From NCBI GenBank assembly GCA_947034885.2, contig OX344749.2, forward strand, positions 51,055,682 through 51,119,681: a stretch of 64,000 bases of DNA, written 5' to 3'. Of this stretch, positions 36,021 to 47,149 are shown piece by piece. The notes under the pieces are model-generated. The model did not search any database. It was not told the origin of the DNA and saw nothing but the letters and a program-made list of their open reading frames with translations. Each line of letters starts with the position of its first letter. Position 1 is the first letter of the stretch. A program made the translations under genes and the position numbers. The stretch is from Thuidium tamariscinum. Lineage: Eukaryota; Streptophyta; Bryopsida; Hypnales; Thuidiaceae.

Positions 36021-37430
36021 ATGATCACGGCACCAACAAGTGGCATGTGAGATACGGAGCGTGTTAAACAATACCATCGAAACCCTCGGGGAAAAATGTT
36101 GAAATTTTTTATTTTTCGCATTTTTTATTTTTTTTCAAATTTAGAATTCAGGTTCAAAATTAGAGACCCCAAATTAGCTGCGGGGACCCTGAATGTACCA
36201 AAAAACCCAACACAAATATAAACCCCAAACCCTTGTCAACCCCTAGTAAAATGAGATTTGTCCCGCTGGACCCCCTTTCGATGGTAATCTTTAACGTTCA
36301 GCGTGAGATACTGCCTTCAATTGTTAGATAAGGTGGTGTCGTGGTTGTGCCAATGCAACATTGACAAATAAGCCCTGGAAAGGCAAATGAAGGGCCATTC
36401 CATGTTAATTGCTTAGTGCCGATTTTTTCTTTGAAAAAAATGACCTAATGCTAAGCCAACAATCCAAATGTTAGATGGACTTTTTTGTATTAGGAAATAA
36501 ATTTAAAAAAAAATCTCCATTATAAAAATATTTTCCATGAAAACAATTCAAGGGAAAGTTACATTGATTAGCACACATACCAATGCTTAACAATAATGAT
36601 TATTCCTTCAAGGGCCAACTTGCAGGTCCTCCATACATTGCATATTAAGTGATCTTGGGTGGTCACATACCAAGGCCAAGGAATTGAAGGCCCCAATAAT
36701 GGTTGTATTGGAGCCCAAGGCTATTTTTCTTTGTCAAAAACCACTCAAATTTTCCATTTTAGCTATATTCAATCAAGAGAACAAATAAAAAGTATTTTTG
36801 GGGAATCTAACCATAGGATCTTATACTTTATTTGTCTAAAATCATGTGGTAAAAATTTCATTAAGTTTGACTATATAGATTGGAAGATATTTGTGTTCAA
36901 AGTTGGAAAAAAGAATTTTTTGAACATTGCTTTGCAATTTCAGATGACTTTGATTGCCATCTATTGAAATTTTTTGCACTGTGGACTTTGAATTTTTCTT
37001 AAAATGTATTGAAGAATTGAGTTGAAAGTCTAGGAAAAAAATTTCAAAAAAAATTCTTGATTTTCATTCTTCAAAAAATTATTAAATAGAGGTGCCTTCA
37101 AGATTGAAAGAAAATCCAAATCATTAATAGCTCTAAAACGGATCAAAACGCAATAATCCCAACCATGAGATTGTTCTAGCAAGCAATTTTAACCTTGTCA
37201 AGCAATTCTTTTTGAAAAATTGTGAAAATTACATTTAGAAATAAATTATATATGTTATTTTTTCAAAAAGATGCTCAAACTACCCAAAAAACAAGATTGT
37301 TTGTAACTTTCACATAACTAATCCAAATGGAATGAATCAAAGATTCACACATAGATAAAAATATAATCTATAAGATTTAAAAACATCAATTTTAATTTCA
37401 ATTTTTTATACATTTACTTTTCTACCTACT
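36021..37430. other. Intergenic; diverged interior pieces of the TTAA family
   Basis: Blocks near 36790-36930 and 37260-37420 resemble inner parts of the TTAA elements ('ctaaccataggatcttata', 'taatccaaatggaatga'). About 36080-36330 has a counterpart near 51950-52160. The 102-codon frame at 36659-36967 lies in this repeat and is not called. Confidence 0.45.
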
Positions 37431-37461
37431 GTGAGTCCCTAGTTTGTCACTGGGGACTCAC
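37431..37461. repeat. Hairpin GTGAGTCCC...GGGACTCAC
   Basis: Nine-base perfect arms around a 13-base centre. A GTGAGTCCCTGG word also occurs near 9430, just before a GC-rich array. Function unknown. Confidence 0.7.
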
Positions 37462-39764
37462 GGGTTTTTTTTTGAATTCCTATATAAACTAAGGCGTAAT
37501 TAGGCTTATAAAACCCACAAAAGGGCATTAAACCGGTATTGGCATTATACATACCAATGTGCCATTTGGTCATTAGAGGGGGTTTAGGATAGTTTACATC
37601 CAAAACGGGCCTTGTCTTAGCTAAATAGACGCCAAACTGATAGTGATGTACAAGATTAGGGTAAGAAGCCTAAAAATGCCCTGTCTAGGCTAGGAAGTCC
37701 TCATGGGGGAATCTAGAGGGAATCCCCCACTTCCCATAGCATCGAAGAGAATACGGGCAGAATACTAACCTTGAAATGCAGGTACCGGGCGATTTTCTAA
37801 TTCTAGGAGCACGCAGTGAGGATGCAGATTTGCATCCAAGTGGGGGGATCCCATGGGTGGTCCCCTCTAAAGTTTGGGAATTTTTCAACATTGTTTGGAT
37901 ATTTTCCCAGACGGTGAACTGCGGTGGACTTTAGGTGGGAATTTGAAAGAATATCCCAAAGTGCGGTAAAATCCCAATAAAAATACGGCGAGGGGGTGTC
38001 ACACCAACGGAGCGCTTCTCCAAGTTTCAAGACAAATCGATAGTTGGAAGATCCCAAATTGGCGACATTCCTCCCCAATTGACAATTTAAATGACAGAAG
38101 CTACAATTGACCGGCGTACCGGGGCCATAAGACATCGGAACGAAGCCTATCTTGGGTCTATTCCTACCCCCCTCTATCTACTTAAGAGATTGGTGAAAGT
38201 TTGGGGTCCAAAATTGCCAAACTCCAAAAGTTGGGAATTTATCCCAACTTTGACCCCAACTTACACCAAGATTCTTTGAGAATTGGGGCATAGTGTAAGG
38301 GGTAAGGAGTTTTTCTTAGGCTAATTATGGCCTTCCGGATCGAATGGCGCAATCCGTTTGCCATTCGGAGCTAAACTCCAAAAGTTAGCCTTTTGGGGAC
38401 AGCACATGGAGGAGAAATTGGGGTTTAAATGCTTTTGGGGGGAGTTTGGGCCCCAATGGCCGTGGGGAACGTGTAGGGAACGCGTGGGGAACTCCAAGCA
38501 CATGTGGGAGCAAGTACCACCTCAAAAAGTTAGTGGAGGTGGCTCCAAGTGCTTGGAATAAGTAATTTCAAATTAAGTAGGTGGGAATACATGGGAACTT
38601 CTCCCATGTGAGAACTTGTAGATTTTGAGGAAGGTAAATTAGGTGGTTTTGCAAGTTCTTGTAAGGTTAGGTAAGATTTGAATTTCTCAATTCAAATTGT
38701 GTAGATTTTAGGTGGATAGTTAGATTTGGGATTGGTAAACATGTACGGACCTCCTAAATTCCCTCATCTAGTTATTCTTAGTAGATTAAGGGGGGGTGTT
38801 GCTCCTTTTTGAGTATAAAAGGGGCGACATTCTCCTCTCATTTTCTCTCTCTTTCACTCTCACTCCTACCCATTTAAGGGAGGAGCACTATTGGGCTTGG
38901 GTTATGCCGGATTTCTTTTGGCTTTTGATGTCAAAGGAGCCTTTGATAGTTTTGGGGTTGTTGCACCCTTGGCTCTTGTGGTTTGCACTTGGGGACTTGA
39001 GACCCCCCCCAAGTCTTGTTGGAACTTTTTTTAATTAATGGTGGTCCACCTTTTGTATTGTGAAACAAATGAAAGTTGTTGTGGAAGAGATTAGTGAGGA
39101 ACCGAGGGGTGACTTGGGAGGTGACTTTGAGAGTATGTTTGCAAATTGTATCTATCTCTTCCTCCCTTTCTCTTGTGCACAAGGCTAAGCTAGTCCCATG
39201 AGGGACGGCGGAGCCTTGACTTTCCTCTAACACTTAGTCTTAGTAAATAGGAAGCCCCCTCTCTTCTCCCTCTTCTCTTGCCCACGGGGATAGACTAGTC
39301 CCATGAGGGATGGTGGAGCTATGGCCCCCCCAAGTCTCTAGGCAAATAGAAGTCTTAGTCAAGTGTCAAAAATACCACTCTCACGGCGAAGCTTTGAACC
39401 CCCTGAGTCTTAGCGGGGTGTCAAATGCAAGTCCCCTTGAGATAGCAACAACATTTAGTTTCCAACACCTTGGAAATTAACCCAACGTTTAGCTTCTAAC
39501 AACTTAGTAAGCAAGCTCTCACTTAGATTAGGAAAACTAATGTTAAACCCAAGCACTTAGCCTAGCACCCTTGCATTGCATTGAGAGTCAAATATCAACA
39601 TTCAGCCCAAATCCAGAGCTAGCCCCGCAGAGCCAACCCTGTCGAAGCCAGCTCCGTAGAGCAGCCCCGCAGCGTGGGTATCGGGGGGGGTCCGCGGGTA
39701 TACGAGGGGGTCCGTGGGTATTGGGGGGAGGGCCGCAGGGTGGGAGGGCCACAGTGTTGGGACT
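37462..39764. other. Non-coding, balanced base content; possible decayed LTR-like promoter
   Basis: Less AT-rich than its neighbours. TATAAAA at 38814-38820 is followed by a CT-rich stretch, as in many LTR or gene promoters, but I find no matching second copy, primer site or coding region. Frames here overlap on both strands and are not supported. A G-rich irregular repeat ('ggggggtccgcgggtat') lies at 39680-39750. Confidence 0.35.
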
Positions 39765-39970
39765 AGCCCACAAATTAAACACAAATATTGGGTAGTTAGA
39801 ATTAGAATAGAGATAGGCTAGAGGGGGGTTAGCCCACAAATTAAACACAAATATTGGGTAGTTAGAATTAGAATAGAGATAGACTAGAGGGGGGTTAGCC
39901 CACAAATTAAACACAAATATTGGATAGTTAGAATTAGAATAGAGGTAGGCTAGGAAAGGATTAGCCCATG
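39765..39970 (+). repeat. Three 66-bp tandem units plus partial
   Basis: Units start AGCCCACAAATTAAACACAA at 39765, 39831 and 39897, with a diverged fourth start at 39963. Because 66 is a multiple of three, minus-strand frames show a repeating 22-residue peptide; this is a by-product. Confidence 0.9.
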
Positions 39971-40314
39971 AATTAAACGCAATTGTTAGAATGGTTTAAA
40001 GTAGGATAGCAATAGTGAGGGAAAGGTCGGGCCCAAATCAAAACCAAGCATACAACGTAGCCGGGAGTGCGAAATGGAGATGGTGCGGGACGGAGAAGGC
40101 CCGGCGTGGGACGTACACGGAACGGAGGTGGGTCTCTAAAACTCTCCCTTTGAATTAATTAGTGGATGCAATTAGGAAGTCGTTAGTAGGAAGAGACTAA
40201 CATCCCAAGTAGGATTAAGGCCCAGCGATTAGCAAAGACAAATAGGAAGATAACCCCGATTAGGATAGGAAGTAGAAGAACGAATGCGCACCAAAGAATA
40301 CAAGATGAAGAAAT

Positions 40315-40640
40315 AAGATAAAAAAATACGAATACGTAGAGTAGACTAAAACCTAGACAAATGCATAGAGTAGATTAAAGCCAAATACATAGAATAGACT
40401 AAAGCAAAGACAAATACGTAAAGTAGATTAAAGCCAAGGCAAATACGTAGAATAGACTAAAGCAAAGACAAGTATGTAGAGTAGAATAAAGCCAAGGCAA
40501 ATATGTAGAGTAGATTGAAACCAAGACGAATACATAGAGTAGAATAAAAACTAGACAAATACATAGAGTAGATTGAAACCAAGACGAATACGTAGACTAG
40601 ACTAAGACAAAGACAAATACGTAGAAGTAGGACGCAAGTA
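40315..40640 (+). repeat. ~32-bp minisatellite, about ten units
   Basis: Degenerate units of the type 'acaaatacgtagagtagatt' followed by 'aaagccaag'. Weaker traces run to about 40830. Confidence 0.85.
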
Positions 40641-40979
40641 GATTAGGATAAAAATACAAGAACGTAGAGGTAGATTAGACAAATACAAAGACGTAAAAGG
40701 GGGTCAAAATACATGCCAATACATAGAATAGGAGAAATACAAAGACATAGGGATGGGGTAGGGAATACTATACGTAACGTGGGCTAAAAGCAAGCCCAAA
40801 CACATAGAAGTAGGACAAGAGAACGAAACAAACACTGGGTAGGATAGGTAGGATAGTAAAGAAGATCCATTGCTTGGAAGGCACAATGGATTGACGCTTA
40901 GACACCCGTAGGTAATAGAATCGTTAGGACCAAAGCCTGGTTGTGATCGCTTAATTCCAAGGGTGGGAATGAAGCGCCC

Positions 40980-41187
40980 ACACCTACCAAGTTGAAATTT
41001 GAGCTTTTTGTGGTATAACTTTTGCTTCCTAGCACCGATTGAAGTAAAAAATTATATTCCCACATAGATAATCAATTTTCCCATCTTATGAGAAAGTTTC
41101 AAAAAGTTTCACGAAAAATTGAAGTCATCGGAACTTGCCCAAATTCTAAATTGTCCTCCAAGGGGACAATGGGCTTTTAGGGGTTAA
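40980..41187. mobile_element. End fragment of a TTAA-flanked element
   Basis: Ends GGGCTTTTAGGGGTTAA at 41187. Read on the minus strand it matches the left 200 bases of the copy at 20729. The other end is missing. Confidence 0.55.
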
Positions 41188-41334
41188 ATAAAAAATTGTT
41201 TGTACATGGCATAATGCCAATATTGACCCCGTTTTTAGAAGGATTGCAGATGCTCTAACCCAACTATCTCCATCAACAAGCTACTAAAATTAAATTGATT
41301 TTCATTTTTCAATTACCATCAAGGCACCAAGTCG

Positions 41335-41885
41335 GAGAGAGATGCCATTGTGATTGTGAGGCAATGACTGCCTCTTTTGAGCTCATTATTGTCATTGTCA
41401 TTGTCATTGTGACAAAACTGTCACAATGAGCTCTAAAATTTCAAAATTTCAAAATTTGTATTATTTCCACACGCACAGACAATTTGATTTAGATATTAAA
41501 ATTATTGTATTAATTTTTTATTAATTTTCAGTCCCCCTCACCCCTTCTTATAATTTTAAGAGGTTGGGCCTCCATATAATCAGTATGGAATAAGAGAATG
41601 GCACTCACATTGCATTACCATATTTGTATGCATATTCAGCATTTGTATTTGTATCAAGTTTCAATATTTATATTCAATATCCATATTTTATAATCATATT
41701 CCTATAATATATGTAATATTTGTACTCAGTTGTTGGTTTTTCTTAAAGGGGGGTGGGATTTTTTTGATTTCAAATCCAATGGCTCTTGATTTTCCGAGGG
41801 GAGGGAAGTTCCAAGAAATTACAAGCAGGCTGTGTTGCGTCTTTTCATCACATTGTCACATTGTGATGAGTTTTGAATCAATTTT
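41335..41885. repeat. Dispersed element related to 55217-55845
   Basis: Both contain, in order, a terminal inverted word (CATTGTGACA/TGTCACAATG here), a C-rich 'cccctcaccccttcttataatttt'-like block, 'aatatggaat', an array of 'catattc/gtatt' pentamers, and 'aaatccaatggct' before a G-run. Noncoding. Confidence 0.55.
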
Positions 41886-43230
41886 GGACTCTCAAAAATG
41901 TGTTTCTGAGATATTAAGAAGAATAGAAGCATTATCTTTTACATTATGCATATATATAATTATAGGATCTTTAATTTTATTTTTATATAAGAACTTTGTA
42001 CATGTCTATTACACATATATGTACTTATTAACATTTATAGAATCTTTACATTTAATTTTATATGAATTATTATATAATTTTACACTCTTGTATATATATT
42101 AATTTATTATTAAAAAAATTGTTTAGGATTTTCACTATTCTTCAAAAGTTCAAGGTGCGACATTGTGAACAATTGGTTCCAAAGCGTCAACACATACTTG
42201 GAGGTTATAGATTGGATTGAAATCTTAGTATTATTATTATCATTATTATTTATTTAGGATTCTTTTTCCCTTTAAGAATATGAGCTGTGCACTTTGAACA
42301 ATTGATTCCAAAGCATCACTGTATAATGAGAGGTTATACATTAGGAGAAGGTTTTTGAATTTGAATTTGAATTTTTTTCCCTTAAAAAATTCTTAGTGAT
42401 TAAAAAGAAATTCAAAGTACATGGATTTTTAAACTTGAAGTAGACATATGACCATTGTATCTTTGAAAATGAAATGGTAAATAGAAATGTGCAACTTTCT
42501 ATTCATCCATTGTTCAAAATTTCAACATTTGATCTTCAAGGGATTAACGTATAAATACTTATTTGAATCCTTCTGGATGAATTTAAAAGTTGGATGATCA
42601 AAATTGACAAGTCTTATTATATGCCCTATAGTTCTATTTAATTCCACTTTATTTCATTCTAATTAATATAAAATGTATTGTATTTACATAAGGATAAGTT
42701 GAATGTAGAATTTAACTTGAAATGACAATTTTATAAAATCGATGATTGGAACTAGGTGAATATCTATGGTTACAAGGGAAAATTCATTCTCTTACAACAT
42801 CAAAGAACATTTTATATTATCATTACAATCATATTGGTATTTAACTCCTAAAGGACTAAAACCAATATTCTATCAAAACCTCTCAAAATTGCAATTTTAA
42901 GTGCATTCATTTAAAAACAAAAACAAAACATTTAATAAAAATCTAACCATAGGATCTTGTACTAAACTTGTTTAAGAACATGTACAAATATTGTCTTTCA
43001 TGTCTAGTTGCTTTAATCAATGTGATGAATAAAAAAAGCACACCTACTAAATAAAACAGAATTGCTTTTCTGTTGCTTCAATAAAACCTCTACCTAATGT
43101 GAGTGAAAATAAATGTGACAAGAGGAACAGTAATTATTGTGTCATGACCAATAGTATTGGTGTGAATCCATTTGACACTAAAGAAGCACAACAAGCATTG
43201 TGTGTTCTTGCTAGAACCTTCAGAAAGACA
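41886..43230. other. Intergenic; a lone TTAA-family end at 42841
   Basis: TTAACTCCTAAAGGACTAAAACC at 42841 is an inverted right-type end of the TTAA family, followed by matching subterminal sequence to about 42975; no partner end was found. Otherwise AT-rich with no gene. Confidence 0.45.
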
Positions 43231-43533
43231 TTAGGGGATTTTTGAAGCTATTGGAAGATTGCAGGTTCCCGGATTACGGAAACACAGTTTCTACCGCGTT
43301 AATAGGAATCCTACGTGGTCAAAAGAGTGCTAATGTCATTAAATATTATTATTTTTGAAAAAATAAAAATAATTGGATTTTTTTAAATATTTAAGGACCC
43401 AATTTTTATTTATTAAAATTAATTAATTAATTTTTGGGGGGTAAATGTTGGCTTGACAACGGCCAGTAGTTACGGGAACAATTTTGGGGAACAACCCCAA
43501 AACAGCCCTTTGGAGGCCTCAAATCCCCTCTAA
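43231..43533. mobile_element. AGGGGATTT-ended element, 303 bp
   Basis: TTAGGGGATTTTTGA at the left; TCAAATCCCCTCTAA at the right. It shows the family layout: GC-moderate ends, 'gcaggttccc' near one end, an A/T-only core (43340-43435), and 'ggcttgacaacgg' after the core. No clear target duplication. Confidence 0.65.
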
Positions 43534-44078
43534 TGACTAGTGGCAATGCTCTAACACTACATGGAAGTTATCAAAAACACTATACAATATGGTGACAATA
43601 AATTGGTTGTACAATATAGTTAAATCATAAAATTGGTCCTATATTTGTCAACATGTATGAGAAGAAGATAATACTAAGAATAGAAGAAAACAAATAGAGC
43701 ATTGAACTTTATCAAACCTCAGTTTTGGTGAAACAAGGAGTTTCATCCTATCATTTCTCCAAACTCCGTTTTGTAGTCCCAAATTGCTACCACTTTACAA
43801 TTACTTGTCCTAGCTACTCAATTTCCTATCCAGAGAGGTCCATACTTTGGTCTTCCATTATTTGAGCACTAGCCCACATTCTAGCATATAAGATAGGAAG
43901 TTCATAAATGGAGCATCTATGAGATAGAATTGAATCTTAGATAGGTGAAACAGCTTGAAATATTTTATTAGAAAATTTTCCTTAAATAAAAGTAGAATTA
44001 ACATCTAATTCAAGTTATTTCATATTTTTTGCAGATTTTTGAAATTAGGTATAAAATTTTGAAATTGAAGTGGCATAG
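43534..44078. other. Intergenic; repeat shared with 51040-51200
   Basis: 'acctcagttttgg', 'ctactttacaatta' and 'gctctaaaat' words recur in the same order near 51055-51205. No gene. Confidence 0.4.
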
Positions 44079-44192
44079 GGCTCTAAAATGGAGCACCTCC
44101 TAAAATGTACATCTCTTGTACATTACTAAAGGCTATAAAAATGAAACATATACAAATAGTTTACATTTTAGGAGGTGATCCATTTAAGAGCC
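44079..44192. repeat. 114-bp inverted repeat (~31-bp arms)
   Basis: GGCTCTAAAATGGAGCACCT... pairs with the mirrored AGGTGATCCATTTAAGAGCC at the other end; inner arms CCTCCTAAAATGTA/TACATTTTAGGAGG are perfect. A solo copy of the outer word occurs near 51199. Confidence 0.7.
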
Positions 44193-44319
44193 TTAGCACT
44201 TTTTGAACCTCATACATTAATGCAAATGCAATAAGGTCAAATATGTGTTTACTTTAGCAATAATTGCAACAATGCTAAGATAGATAATCCTATTACCACA
44301 TAAAATTGTAATATGACTA

Positions 44320-44680
44320 TCTTTGGGCCAATTTTACCAAGGGTATATATTTTTTCAAAAGTGTGTGTTTATTTCACAAGTCAAACACAAGTGAATTTTT
44401 AATCAAGACTGTAATTTTTGTGAATTTTTGAAGTGGTTTGATGTAAAACTACAAAATCAAACATAAAGTGGGGGCATAAACATTCTACACACAACCCATA
44501 ACCACTCTCCTATGTCTCCATCATTTACCAATAAAATAATGATACATTATCCCTTTTGACATTAATAATCTAAGATTTTGACAAAAAAATGAGCAAATTT
44601 ATATGATGGGTTGGGCGGAATTGGGGTCAAAAGTAAGGTGATGGAATTAGGAACCAAATGGTAATGGATTGGTCCACCTT
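44320..44680 (+). repeat. Dispersed repeat, related to 33590-33960
   Basis: Second copy of the repeat described at 33590-33960; it ends where the MULE-like copy at 44679 begins. Confidence 0.5.
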
Positions 44681-44912
44681 AATGCGTGAGCATGAAAATG
44701 CAAGCATGTAAAATTTCAAAGCATATATAAGAAGATATCCTATGATCATTAATTGAAGGTGTTAAATATATGAACACTTATAATATAGGAATCTACAACA
44801 TGATTACACTATAATCATAGAAAGTTTTTTGTAATGTAGATACCTATAGCATAAGTATATAGTCTTCTAGGCTCGTGGGCTTAAGCTCTTAGATTCACTG
44901 TAATAGCAACCC
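44679..44912. mobile_element. MULE-like miniature element, diverged copy
   Basis: It opens TAATGCGTGAGCATGAAAAT and ends TGTAATAGCAACCC, as in the copy at 46178-46429; the two share interior 'cactataatcatagaa' and 'agtcttctaggct'. The target duplication is no longer visible. Confidence 0.6.
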
Positions 44913-45436
44913 TTGCAAAAATTCCAAGAACTTACCATGTTGTTTACTACTAGATGGTTCAATTTGGCAAATAAATATTCTTAGATAAACTTAATTAAAA
45001 CTTGTGACTTGAACTAGGGGTGGTAGAATAATTGACAACATTGACCAAGTATAAAAAATGATGGATATCAACTTTCACATTTATTTGGCAAGGTGAAAAA
45101 TTTGGAGGCAATTGTATGTAGGTGCATACTAATTGGGTGTGCCTAAGTATACAAGAGTTGTGATTTGCCATAGAATTCTCAAGGCTTATGCAACTAAAAA
45201 GGAGGGGTGACAATTTTTGCACTACACACTCATATAATGTGCATCTTCAATAGGAAATTTGAAATTGAGCAATGAACCAGCATTATATGAAGATGTGGGA
45301 TTCATATAAACTTTCAACATTTCAATCTAGACAAGTTTTGTTGTTCTAGCAAGTTGCATTTAGAAAAGAAGAATTTGATTATGATTGATAATGCAAGAGT
45401 TATGAGAATGGGCTTTTAACTTTGTGTACAATGATA

Positions 45437-47129
45437 TTAACCCCTAAGTGTCCAAAGTCTTATTTAGAATTGGCAATTTGGGAAAAATCATCATAAAATA
45501 CTATTTGAAAAAATATTTTGGAATTGTGATACAAATAAAAGTTAAAAATTTTGAGTTTTAGATTCCATATATATAATTATATTGACTTATGTTGTCACCA
45601 ATATTTTCTATAAATTTCTAAAGGAATATTTCAAAATTTGTTCTAATTTCAATGACAATCAAAATACTATTATTTTCTAAAAAGTTTTGGTTGGAATGGA
45701 TTTGAAATGAGGTTTTCTTGATGTAATCTTTTAGAATATTTGTATTCTTGAAATGTACAACTTCATTTTGAACGCAGTTTTGGCTTGGTCTGCATACTTC
45801 TATATTTATGATTTAGAAAAATATGTATTGTAGGAACACCAAATCCAATCATTAGATAGGACAACAACATGATAAAGTACACTAAATCAAATATAGGTAT
45901 CTAAAAGTCTACAAAAGCAAAACTTTGACATCATGTGTAATTTATCCCTATAAATTAGAATGACTTTCATCCAAACAATAATGAGAAAGGTAGTAATTTT
46001 CAATCTATATATTGTTTGAAAATTGGATGTTGGAGTACTTTAGGTTTAAGTATATACACAATAATAGAGAGTTCTACCATGGATGTTCTCTCTCGAGTGA
46101 ATATTTTAAATTATTTAATCCCTTACCGCATGGGGGACCAAAAATGCCTCCTTATTGTTTGAGATCCAATTTGAAGCAATAGTACTAGTATGTGAGCATG
46201 AAAATGTGAACATATGAACCTTGAGTGTATGAACCTTGAATATATATATATAAGTAGATATCCTACAACCATAGAATATGCTTACAACATAGAAACCTAT
46301 AATATAGATATCTACAATATAAATGCACTATAATCATAGAAGGTTTTTATATTATGAATACTTATATCGTAGGTGTAGAGTCTTCTAGGCTTATAGGCTC
46401 AGAGTCTTAAACTCATGTAATAGCAACCCTCCAATTTGAAGCTATAACTTTTGCATCTAATGTCTAAACTTAATAAATATAAGTAAGAAAATTTGAGGTC
46501 CTTCGTTTAATTTTTGTGGTAAAATTGTTAAATCGATTTAAGATGTATGGATATTTTTGAAAGTCATTCAAAGTTCAATAGCAACCAATTTGAGTTCACC
46601 AAACTAAAATTTGATGGCTGCAAATTTAGGGGCTTATATATCCTTCATCAAATTTTCATTTTCAATAGAATCTATTGAATGAAAATCCCTTTAAAGTCTA
46701 GATATTGTAATTAAATTTTCATGTCAATCCAAGTTGTTTTGAATGTTTACGAGCATTTCAAAATTCAAAATCAAGACAATTTTAGATTGCAATGAAATTT
46801 GATGTCTTATTTTTTCATAATATATTATTGTTTCCAATATTGTTTTAGAAAAAAGTTATACATATTATTCTAATTTGTGTAGTTAAAATTTCATATCAGT
46901 CCAAGAAGTAATGAGTGTCTTCAGCATCTTTTTTCAACACTCAAACATTATAATCTTGCAATCTATTTGACCAAATAACTCTAAATTTGATTCAAATCAC
47001 CTACAACACATACACTACAAGATTGTATGGTTTAAATTTCTAAACCTTGTTGACATTTAGCCTTACAACACTTCAATAACAATGATCTTTTCAAACCCCT
47101 AAGGCCCTTTGTAGGTCTTTAGGAATTAA
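45437..47129. mobile_element. Long TTAA-flanked element, ~1.69 kb, carrying a MULE-like insert
   Basis: Left TTAACCCCTAAGTGTCC; right, reversed, TTAATTCCTAAAGACC. Subtracting the insert at 46178-46429 leaves about 1.44 kb. Noncoding. The right end is diverged, so the pairing is less certain than for the shorter copies. Confidence 0.5.
46178..46429. mobile_element. MULE-like miniature element, 252 bp, inside a TTAA element
   Basis: A 13-base word, TCCAATTTGAAGC, stands on both sides (46165-46177 and 46430-46442). It is longer than the 9-bp repeats of sister copies, probably through chance matches. The termini CTAGTATGTGAGCATGAAAA and TAATAGCAACCC fit the family. Confidence 0.7.
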
Positions 47130-47149
47130 AGCAATCAAATAATTCAAAT

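Noticed and set aside
37462-39240. Solo LTR or gene promoter around TATAAAA at 38814
   Set aside because: A TATA-like word and CT-rich tract alone are weak evidence; no second copy, target repeat or coding region was found.
39588-39914. Minus-strand frame with a repeating 22-residue peptide
   Set aside because: Direct consequence of 66-bp tandem units, whose period is a multiple of three.
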